DNA of 64,000 nt from Allomyces arbusculus (taxonomy: Eukaryota > Blastocladiomycota > Blastocladiomycetes > Blastocladiales > Blastocladiaceae): contig JADHYV010000002.1 of the NCBI GenBank assembly GCA_027604705.1, positions 744,001 through 808,000 on the forward strand, read 5' to 3'. The notes below the pieces were generated by a model. It was not told where the DNA came from and ran no database searches. It was given only the letters and a program-made list of their open reading frames with translations. This document shows positions 55,624-64,000 of this stretch, piece after piece (the stretch's first letter is position 1; each line of letters opens with the position of its first letter). The translations under genes were made by a program, and so were the position numbers.

Positions 55624-57929
55624 TCAATTCCGAAGCGAAATGCCGTGGTACTTAACCAAGCTCTGCTCCAAGCCCTCCACAACCCGAAGCACGTCGCGTG
55701 CCACCGAGGTCGCAGTCTTTTGCCGCCGGACATGCGCGCCGTCCATAAGCTCAGCTCCGGTCAGGTTGAGCGCGCCTTGGTTGTCATGATCCTCGTCGAC
55801 CACGTCCGCACCCGCGGGCAGCTCACGAATGGCCTTGCGCACAGCCCGAGTAAACACGCGCACGAACCGGACTTGATGCGGCGTCAGACGCACCGGGTCG
55901 AGCACGCGAAGAATGGCGGGCGGGAGGGCCGCTGTCGCAAGCAGGTGCGCATAGAGCCGCGCCGTCTGCTTGAGTCGGCGCAAGTACTTTTGCACGGGCT
56001 TGGTCGCGGGGGGGTCGTCGAGGTCCAGGTCCTCGTCGATGCCGTCGTCGGCCGGGTCGAGCTTGAGGTAGTCCCAGAGCGTAAATTGGAACGTGATCTT
56101 ATTGTCGTGCCGCGTGCAAAATTTTTGCGCAAGGACCGCGTAGAAGGGGTTGTAGGTCTTTTCTTGGCCGACGCAGTGCACAATGACACGCGCAATCTCG
56201 CGCTCCTGCTTTTCCTTGAGCCCGAGCTTGCCGAGACGCTCGTACGCGTCCATGTAGTCCTGTTATGTGCAAAGCAGGACCAGGTCAGTAAATGATGCTT
56301 GTCGACCACGATAGCAGGACAGTGAGCAGCACAAACGCACCTCGCTCGACATCATCACCACGAAAATGGACCGCCGCACGTCCGTGTTCATGTTCTGCTT
56401 GCGCGCAAGTTTGAGCAGTGCCGACTCGGACTGCTTGGCGCGCGCCTGCACCTGCTGCTGGATCTTGTCCGAGTCGTGTCCACGCCATGCAGACCCGACA
56501 CGCCACCACATGCCGCGCGACTTGGCGTTCACAATGTCCTCGAGCGATGGGCGAAGCGGTTCCATGCGCGCCGCACGGCCGCGGTTCCGGTGAAAATGCG
56601 CGCAGAACTTGGTGAGCGGCTCGTCGGCCATGTTGGTGAACATAGTGCGGCGGTGCTTGCTGTGTTTGATGTCATCGAGCGTTTCGAGCATGAACTTAAT
56701 GCGCAGCGGGACCGGGTCGGGCAGCACGCGAGTGGCCGCGGCGCGGACGTGGTCGGCAACGTCTTTCAGGACGGCCGCGTCGTCGTCGAGCAGTTTGAGA
56801 GCACACACTGAAAGTAGAACGTAGAATGACCGTGAGGAAAGAAGCATCAGCGACCGACCAGAAAAAAAAATGAAACTTACGCTTGATGAGCCGCAGAATC
56901 ATGGACAGCTGTTCCTCGGACATGCTCTCGGACAGAGCACGTAGAAGATCGTAGATGATGGCGCACGAAACAATCTAGACACAAGGCGGGGAGTGTCAGA
57001 TCCGATCCCAAAGAGCGCGCACTGGCCGCAAGAGATCCGAAATGTGGCCGTACGTGGAAATTGTACAGGAACCCGAGCAGCGTCAACATGTTGCGGCATG
57101 CCCGGTGGTGCTCCTCGTCGTTGCTGTCCTTGAGCCGCAGCCACTGCAAAACGGCCGCGTGCACGACTTGCGCGCAAACGTCGGAGCCCATCACCGTGCC
57201 GACGCACGACAAGAGGGCAGCGTAGGGGATGACAAACGTGTGCTGCAAGTCGGTCTTCTCGGAAATCGATGCAACCAGCCGATGGATCAGGGCCGCGGTA
57301 ACGTCTGGTGGAAAACAAAGTAAGCCTCAGCCTCAGCTTCATTTGGACGATCGGCTCGCACATGCCACGCGCAATCGAGACGGCTTACCGGCGCGCGGGA
57401 AATCGCGGTACAGCTGCTCGATTTCCGTGACCATCGTCTCCAAATTGGACCCCGTCAGTTTATTGGCGAGCGACGCCATGGACTTGGCGAGCTTTGGGTC
57501 GCGCGGCGGCGACAGCATCGCATCGAGATCAAATGGCGCCGTCGCGCTGGACGAGGCTGTCGGCGCGTCGTTGCCATCGGTATTGGCTGCACTCGAAACA
57601 GGAGACGATGGGAGCGACGTCTCCGAAGCGGACGTGCCGTCGACGTCGCCGTGCTTGTCAGAGGCCACCTTCTTGCCCTTCTTCGCCTTTTTTGCCGGTT
57701 TGGCCTCGGACGGCGCCTTCTTGGTCCGCTTGGTTGGTGGATCGGCGGGCACGTCAGTGGCGGCGTCAATCTCCGAGGCAGAGCCATCGTCCAGGTTCTC
57801 GGCACGCTTCCGCTTGATGGCGGCACCCTTGCCATCGTTCTTGGACTGTTTTACCGCTGCGGTAGGGGCAACCTTGGATGTGGGGCGGGCGGTTTTCGCC
57901 TTTTTCGTGCTTGAATCTCTGTCCTTCAT
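55624..57929 (-). CDS. NOM1: nucleolar MIF4G-domain protein (NOM1/SGD1)
   Basis: Nucleolar protein needed for 18S rRNA and small-subunit maturation; it binds the DEAD-box protein eIF4AIII/Fal1. Exons 57929-57389, 57304-57054, 56974-56881, 56807-56341 and 56259-55624 close in phase to 662 residues. Residues 1-150 are Lys/Ser-rich and acidic, typical of nucleolar proteins. The MIF4G domain follows from about 150 to 430 (LEQ-type helices, GFLYNFH, RIKFMLETLDDIKHSKHR). The MA3 region starts at SIFVVMMSSEDYMDAYERLG and continues LKEKQEREIARVIVHCVGQ and EKTYNPFYAVLAQKFC. These last two blocks are the most diagnostic. Two of its four introns use the conventional GTAAG donor, rare in this window. An upstream in-frame Met at 58058 is possible but less likely. 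Confidence 0.9.
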
Positions 57930-58241
57930 GGTGGGTGTACTGCTGCAGCTGGTTGCAAGGGACTTCGCAATGATATTTCTTGGACTGCCTGTCACTGTCG
58001 GCGACAGTTGACCGTGCTGATTGTGAAACAACAACGCGACTCGTATTGACGCGTCCACGTGAAAGCTCGTGACCCATCGTCAAGTTACTTTAGGTCCGTC
58101 ACGTCAATTTTTGAGTCATTGCGGCTGGAGATGTCCCCATTCCTCGTTCCATTCCTCTCCATCCCACACGACGGCGGCGGCGGCCAGCAGATGCACCTTC
58201 GCTGGCGCAATGAAGCTATATTACGAATTGCTTTGGAGACT
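57930..58241. other. intergenic region between NOM1 and the nucleotidyltransferase
   Basis: 312 bp between two minus-strand genes: the NOM1 promoter and the upstream gene's 3' UTR. Nothing recognised. Confidence 0.4.
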
Positions 58242-60785
58242 TTATACAAGCACGGTCGGCGCCACCGCCACCGTGCTCTCCTCATCGTCGAGGTGCAGCG
58301 CATCGAGCTGCGCTGTGGCCGTCGGCGAATCCACAGAGAGGAGCACCGGCGAATGTACCACCTCGACATCGCTAGCGCCGTGGTTCTCCGACACGACGAG
58401 CGCACTGTCATCGGCCGCCGGCAAGTCCTCCATGGACCCGTGGTGGCACTGCACAGACGCGACCCACGTCGCAACGCTGTCGGCCTCACCCGCACCGGCC
58501 TCGACCCCGTTCACGCCGGCCGTCGTCGGGAACATGAACCGCTCGCAAATACGCGACAGGTACATCATTTCGCGCACGGGCACGATTGGTCCACCCGGGA
58601 TCGCATTGTCCAGGACCGGGTCCTCAGTCTCGACTGGCAGCAGTTCCGCGGGTGTGCCAGCAAGGAAACACACGCGCCAGGCCTCGTGCCGCAATCCCTG
58701 CAACGCCATTGGGAAAACGTTATTGGCAAGATTGCGCAGAGGATTCATGGGGTCCTCGATGCACAGCGGGCGGTAGTCGTGCTGCGGCAACTGCGCGGCC
58801 GCCCACAGCTTGAGGCACTTGGCAATGGTCCCGCGGTCAGCAAATTGTTGCTCGGCCGCGTCGCGGTCATGGCTCGGGACCATGGTGCGCACGGCGTCCC
58901 AGTCCACGGCGACCGTCCCGCGTAGGCCAACGACGACCGCGTCAAAGTCGAGTTCGAGCGCAAAGAACCGGCAAAACCCGTAGAACAAGTCGGCGAGCGA
59001 GTACTTGGTCCCGCGCACGTCCATGTGCGGCGTGTGCGCAAGCGCGCGATGCGACGGCGGGCCCGAGAGCGGCATGACTGGTGGCGTCACGGGTTCCGGT
59101 GCTTTGACCTCGGTCGCAGCCTGGTGCGCTGCGGCGAGGTTGGCTGCTTCCCACGCGGCGAACTCCGGGGAAATCGTCTCCATGGGGATGACCGGGACGG
59201 CACCGAGCTGCTGGAGGTAGTAGAGCACGAGCAGGTACCACGCGTATGTTGGAATTGAATCGGAACTGTTGACGAGCCGCCGTTGTGCCCAGTACTTGAC
59301 GAGCACGAGCAACGGAACGACGAGCGGATGCTGCGTGCGCACATAATGTCTGATGAACAGCGTGTTGTGCAGCGCAATCGGGTTGTTGACGTTGATGTCG
59401 CACGACAGGTTTAGCTCCGGGTCCATGAACCGCACCACAGGCACGCGTGCGCCGACCTTGGAGAGGTCAATATCGACAAACCCGTGCTGGTGGAGAAGGT
59501 GAGCAATCTCGAAAACGAGCTTGGTCGGCTCGAGCGGGGCCGCTGGTCGCGCGTTACGTGCACCCTTGCCTTGCCGGCCGTTCTGGTGGTGGGAACGGCG
59601 GCGGCCGTTCGAGGCCAGTTCCGTGGCCATGACGCACACGTCGAGGTCCGAGTTGCGCGTACACAGCTGGTTGACCGATGAGCTATGGGAAGCAAAAACG
59701 AACAATCGCACCGTGAGTGGGAGGACACGCGCATGCGTCGGTCGAAACCAACAAACATCGCCATTTTGGAGGTTGTAGAACCATCCAAAGCCTCATCCAT
59801 ACCCAAACGGGTGCACCACAACGCTGCGATGGGGCCACTCCACGTCGAGAATCATTTGCAACTTGTCGACGAGCTTTTGCCGTGCAATCATTTGCGCGGG
59901 CGTCGGGCGCAACCACTCATACATGAACAAGAGCTCGGTGTTCAGCACGGGCTGAACAATCGGCGACAGTCGTTCCGGGACCTCGTCGGACGACGGCGGC
60001 AAATAGGCCATGGACGGGGTCTGTGTCGCGAGCGTCGTGGCGTTGCCGGACTCGGACACGACGGTTGGTGCAACGTCCTCGGTTTGCGCGGTGCCGTAGG
60101 ACGTGTTCCATGCTGCAGACGACGGTGGCCAATAATCAAAAGCGCTGAGCGAGGGGCCAAACGCGAGTGTCGAGTCCCATGAAAGCGCGGGAACGGCTGG
60201 TGCAGCCGCAGGCGCGATGGCGTTCACCGCGACGACGGGGGAGACAGCGGGCCGTGCCGAAAGCGCTGGGGACGTGCCCAACCGGACAACGGCAGACCAG
60301 TTCGCCGGGTTGGCGTCCTTTGGCGTGAGCTTGACCTTGCCGGTGCCACTGACTGGCTTGCTGGAAGCCGGTCTCGACGCAGCAATGGCCGAATCTGCGG
60401 ATCTCGATTTGCTCGCGGCAGCAGCGGGCGGCGCGCGCTTGGCGCCCTTGCGATCGCGACCGTCGGATGACTTGTCACCTTGGCCTCGCGGGATAGCACC
60501 ATGATCTGCAGCACCCGAGCGAGTAGCGCTCTTGGGTTTGCGGCCTCGGCCATCTTGGGCCCGTGGGCCCGCGTCACGGCTGTCAAATGGCTTCTTGACC
60601 GGCGCCGATTTGGCAGATTTCGGTTTTGGCTTCGTACCCGAGCGAGTCGCGTCGGCCGCTTGACCGGGTTTGGGCAAATTGGCCGTGAATCCTGGTCGGC
60701 CCGAGGCGCGCCGCGACGATGAGGATGCCTCTGGATGCGAATCCGGACCGCCTCTTGGTGTTGTTGTTGTTGTTGTTGAGGCCAT
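58242..60785 (-). CDS. Cid1/TRF-type RNA nucleotidyltransferase (poly(A)/poly(U) polymerase)
   Basis: Exons 60785-59803 and 59682-58242, split by a 120-nt intron (GTATGG...TAG), close in phase to 807 residues. The intron falls inside the catalytic motif, which reads HPFGSSVNQLCTRNSDLDVC once joined: the Gly-Ser plus the first two catalytic Asp. The third Asp is in LNLSCDINVNNPIALHNT. VKYWAQRRLVNSSDSIPTYA follows as the central domain. The PAP-associated region is YSLADLFYGFCRFFALELDF, with LCIEDPMNPLRNLANNV after it. The first 320 residues are disordered and basic with Ala/Ser/Pro runs; the last 150 are acidic. This fits a non-canonical poly(A) or terminal uridylyl polymerase acting in RNA turnover. 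The nucleotide preference and the compartment cannot be told from sequence. Confidence 0.85.
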
Positions 60786-61215
60786 GCGCGGAAGAGTGGA
60801 GGGGTATTGAAGACGATGGGATGGAGCTGGGGCGAAGGGCGAAGAAACCGGGTAGGGTGCGCTGGGCGGTGCCGGGGAACGAGGTTGGCAATGAACGTCG
60901 ATGGGTTGCAGTGCGCGTTGCTCGCGAGGCCGGTGGTCCTGGTTCTTGTCGTGTGTTCGCGGTGCTGTGCAGTTGGCGATGAGGTTCGATCAGAGCGAGG
61001 CGAAGTGCATTTTTATCACGTGGAGCTCGTCTGCTGCGTTGCTAGGGACTCTTGTAAGTTGCTTTTCAGCTCAGTCCAAGGTCAGGGAGCCGGCAAGATG
61101 CTACCCGGGGTCGGACGGGTGCTAATCATCGCTTCGGCGAGTTCCAAATTGCTGCCGCCCGACTGCCAATTTCACTCCGATTTCGAGTGGAGAGGATGCG
61201 CAACATAAGAATATT
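60786..61215. other. intergenic region between two minus-strand genes
   Basis: 430 bp: promoter of the nucleotidyltransferase and 3' UTR of the RBBP4 homologue. No coding feature stands out. Confidence 0.4.
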
Positions 61216-63155
61216 TCACTCCGTTGAACCGGGTGCCGCGTCCGCCGCGGTACCCGCCACACCGCTCCTGAGCAGACCAGCCATCTGCCACACCTGCAGC
61301 GCGTTGTCCTCGGACGCCGACACAACGACCCACGGCATGACCGGGTTCCACGCCGCGTCGGAAACACGATCCGAATGCCCGCCATGAATGAACATGAGCT
61401 CTGGAATCGCGTCGCACTCCTGCTCCTCCATCTTAAGCCCATTTGCTGTCGCCGCGGACGCGTCAGACTCGCCGGCGCCAGCATTCAGGTCCCACACCAT
61501 GACACGCCGGTCGGCACCTGCCGACATGAGCACGTCCGCGTGGTGCGGGCTCCAACTGACGTGCGTCACGTCAGCAACATGCGCACCGCTGAACGTGTGC
61601 GTTGGTCGCGCCATTTGCCGCCGGTCCCAGACGCGCACCGTGTGGTCGCTCCCGCCCGTCGCGAGCAGGTGGGGAACATGCGCGTGGAACGCGACGGCAT
61701 TGATCGCATGCGTATGGGCCCGGGGCTTGGCTTGGCCAGGTGCTTCGGGCCGTCGCGCGTCCCAGACGAGGAGTTGGCGGTCATCGCCGACGGAAGCAAA
61801 CGTGTCGGCTTCGTGATCGCACCAAGACACGTCCTACACGGCGAAGAGAGAGGTCAGCATGGTCTTGGTGCAGTAATCTTCATCCATGAGAGAAGACAAT
61901 CGACGCACCCCGACCACCGACGAGTGTCCACGATAGACGCGCAGCGGGCACACCGAGCTCGTCATGTGGGTACGACCCGCCGCCGATTTTCGGGAACGCT
62001 TTGCGGGAGGCTCGGTAGGCGGGGCATGGATGTCCCTACGACGGTGCCAAAGACGGTCAGACAGGTCAACAGAGGAGAAAAAGTTCGGGCAAGGGAATTC
62101 CATACCAATGGCAAATCGTCGCATCTTGCGACGAGCTCAACAAATGGCCCTCGGTCACAGTCGACCACGACAAACCGTAACTGCAGACGCAGCAGATCAA
62201 AAGTGTGTTCAGTCAGTTAAAGATCACGAATAGTATTCGAACACAGACACGAACCCTTCTTCCGAGTGGCCCGAAAGCCGCAACGTCGGCGTGTAGTCGA
62301 GATTGTTCGGGTTCGGCTGCGACGGGAATTTGCTGCGGTCGTAGAGGTGCACGTCGCCAGACACGGTCTTGGTCGCAATCATCATTGAGCGCTGCGGCAT
62401 GTAGCGCGCGCTAATGATCAATTGCGTGTCAGGCACATCAAGCAGGTCCCGCGTCATAAGTCAGAACAGACGCACCGGTTGATCTCGCCATGGTGCGGAA
62501 TGCGCTGCTTGACCGACACTTTCCCCTCAACGGCGCCGTAGCCTGCAATCTCTGTTTCGGCGAATTCTTGGCGTGAGCCGCGGCCAGATGCTCAATCAAG
62601 TGGTCAATTCGGCGCACCCCCACGCTCGTCATCAAACTTGCGCGCGTTGTCGTCCATGTCGCCGCGCGGTAGCTGCACTGTCGCAATGCAAATGTAGTCG
62701 GGCTCGAGGCTCGACGTGTTGGTGCCCAAGAGCACATCTTGCGTCACGTAGTCGCGGCCGTCGTACCTACATCCACGAAACGACGCCACTTTTGGTTAGC
62801 ACGCTGTTTAATGCATCCTCACTGCAACATGGACCATGCCCAGCGCGTACTCTTCCACCGTCGGCAGCCACTGCACCGTCAAACTCGGCCAATCGAGGCA
62901 GTGCGGGACGAACAGGTCGTAGAGAAGCGGCATGTGCCGCTTCCAGACGCGGTGCTCGTGCTGGATCACACGGTCCTCGACCTCTTCGGGCTCCTCGACG
63001 TCTTGGGCCATCATCTTGTCCTCAACGTCGTCCGCGGCATCGTCTTCGTCGCGTGGGGGGTCGACCTGCTTCTTGGGTTGCCGACGGCGAGAACCTACAT
63101 CAGAAACCGGTGGAGAAGGGACAGGACGTGAGAACAAGGTTAAATCGCGGGGCAT
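61216..63155 (-). CDS. RBBP4: histone-binding WD40 protein, RBBP4/MSI1/HAT2 family
   Basis: Seven-bladed WD40 chaperone for H3-H4, shared by CAF-1, HAT1, HDAC and PRC2-type complexes. Exons 63155-62851, 62766-62618, 62543-62476, 62410-62255, 62180-62106, 62035-61909 and 61833-61216 give about 499 residues (human 425). The N-terminal helix and first blade read [20 protein letters not shown] then [10 protein letters not shown]. Next come INRARYMPQ across an intron, [10 protein letters not shown] then [29 protein letters not shown], and [17 protein letters not shown] with [11 protein letters not shown] at the end. The extra length is an acidic/basic N-terminus and a tail of about 15 residues. 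One A too many in the A4 run at 62520-62523 breaks the frame between GYGAVEGK and [15 protein letters not shown]; total length closes to a multiple of three only without it. The start Met (63155) is a best guess. Confidence 0.88.
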
Positions 63156-63626
63156 TGGCTGGAGCAGGTCACTGTGTCGCCACTTGCGGACCACTCCGCG
63201 TGGTTGGCGGCCATGGCCTGAACCATTGCGAGAATGAGGGCGCGGAATCCTTACGGGTATTTCTATCGGTTGGCATTGCAGCAGGTCATTCGGGGTATTG
63301 CCGGCGAGCAAGTGAGTGATCAGCACAAGCGGCGTCACCGTTGCGAGATCCTAGTCAAGGACAATGGCGAGAGCCGAGAAGGGGGAGCCTGATTATTGGA
63401 ACAAGGCAAATGCCACCCAAGACGGCGTCCTTGCCAAAATCGCCCATCACCGCCTAGGAGGCCGACAACCGATCACGACAGCTGGACTTCTGCCCGAAGA
63501 ATATCATCGAGGGCACCCCACTAAGGTGTGGATCATTGGTCGTGCTCTTCGACAATGCTCAAAAGACATCTATTTCCAAGACTCAGTGCGCCCGCCAACA
63601 GTCTACTCCAGTCCCTGACGTATCCA
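63156..63626. other. intergenic region upstream of the RBBP4 homologue
   Basis: About 470 bp between two minus-strand genes. It holds the promoter of the RBBP4 homologue and the 3' UTR of the gene at the window edge. No gene seen. Confidence 0.4.
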
Positions 63627-64000
63627 TCAGTCCTCGTCGTCGCGTTCTTCGTCGTCTTCGCCGTCGGGCTCCGTTTCGTTGCCATTCGACGACAAGCTGT
63701 TGGCCAAGTCGCCCTGCGCACGTTTCCTCGCTTGGACGGCCTTGTCGCGCAAATCGAGCGAGACGATGAGCCATGCGTAGACGGTTTGCGCCGGCAAACT
63801 ACCGCGCTTCTTGACGTCACCGTGCGGGATGGCTAAAGTGGCAATCAGTCAGTGAGGAATTGGCAACACGATGTCGAGAAACGCGACCGCGGCCGTACTC
63901 TTGAGCACTTTGCGAATACGGACAAACTTGGCCTTCTTTTGGGTTGCCGTCGGGTCGTATGCGACCATTTGCTTGAGCAGTTCCATGTTGATGAACTTGA
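63627..64000 (-). CDS. 3' part of an unidentified gene, cut by the window end
   Basis: Minus-strand coding from the window edge: FINMELLKQMVAYDPTATQK then KAKFVRIRKVLKSTAAVA, an intron of about 50 nt (63833-63882, GTTTCT...TAG), then IPHGDVKKRGSLPAQTVYAW followed by LIVSLDLRDKAVQARKRAQ and an acidic tail ending in EERDDED, with TGA at 63627-63629. The phase across this intron closes, and the coding character and acidic end look real. I do not recognise the family. Helical, Lys/Arg-rich and soluble; function unknown. Confidence 0.5.

Noticed and set aside
60761-60778. GTT trinucleotide run as a possible unstable microsatellite
   Set aside because: It is the short Thr run at the start of the nucleotidyltransferase and too short to be notable.
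1-64000. CRISPR arrays, insertion sequences, virus-like elements, tRNA or rRNA genes
   Set aside because: No spaced direct repeats, transposase, reverse transcriptase or capsid-type segments and no clear tRNA promoter-box pair were seen; a tRNA scan was not possible, so a single tRNA could have been missed.

Overview
This window looks like the nuclear genome of a compact, GC-rich, flagellated (zoosporic) fungus. Several things point that way. The genes have many introns of about 65-120 nt. There are four large ciliary genes. The folate enzyme matches the fungal monofunctional MTD1 type, and the PdxT-type vitamin B6 glutaminase is also fungal in character. Intergenic gaps are mostly 100-900 bp. 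Blastocladiomycota or a related chytrid-like lineage is my inference; nothing in the sequence names the species.

Layout. 1-2436: the 3' end of one membrane-protein gene and a complete relative of it. 3343-4477: FANCL ubiquitin ligase. 4715-5760 (-): MTD1 methylene-THF dehydrogenase. 6306-6743 (-): a small bacterial-PH-like protein. 7410-8293: PdxT/SNO glutaminase. 8718-10953: SRA-domain methyl-DNA reader. 11163-17252 (-): CFAP44. 17578-19889: EME1/MMS4 junction endonuclease subunit. 19990-21711 (-): DRC10/IQCD. 22221-23298 (-): an unknown single-pass membrane protein. About 24.4-36.3 kb: DYNC2H1 (IFT dynein heavy chain). 37257-38477: cysteine dioxygenase. 39171-51629: a DNAH7-group inner-arm dynein heavy chain. 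51972-55110: a third member of the membrane-protein family. 55624-57929 (-): NOM1/SGD1. 58242-60785 (-): a Cid1-type nucleotidyltransferase. 61216-63155 (-): RBBP4/MSI1/HAT2 histone chaperone. 63627-64000 (-): the 3' part of an unidentified gene.

How the genes relate. CFAP44, DRC10, DYNC2H1 and the DNAH7-type chain all serve building or beating of the zoospore flagellum, and they lie within 40 kb. FANCL and EME1 belong to crosslink and recombination repair. The SRA protein and the RBBP4 homologue are chromatin factors. MTD1, PdxT and CDO are small-molecule metabolism.

Points most worth a second look: (i) 5' splice sites across the window follow GT[A/G]CG rather than GT[A/G]AG; (ii) the IFT dynein has degenerate AAA2-AAA4 nucleotide sites and lacks the usual spacer between AAA2 and AAA3; (iii) FANCL appears to lack its N-terminal ELF domain; (iv) three loci share a homologous transmembrane exon entered by an intron of the same phase. 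Exon boundaries were worked out by eye from splice motifs, reading phase and remembered protein families. Where total length and phase closed cleanly I say so.
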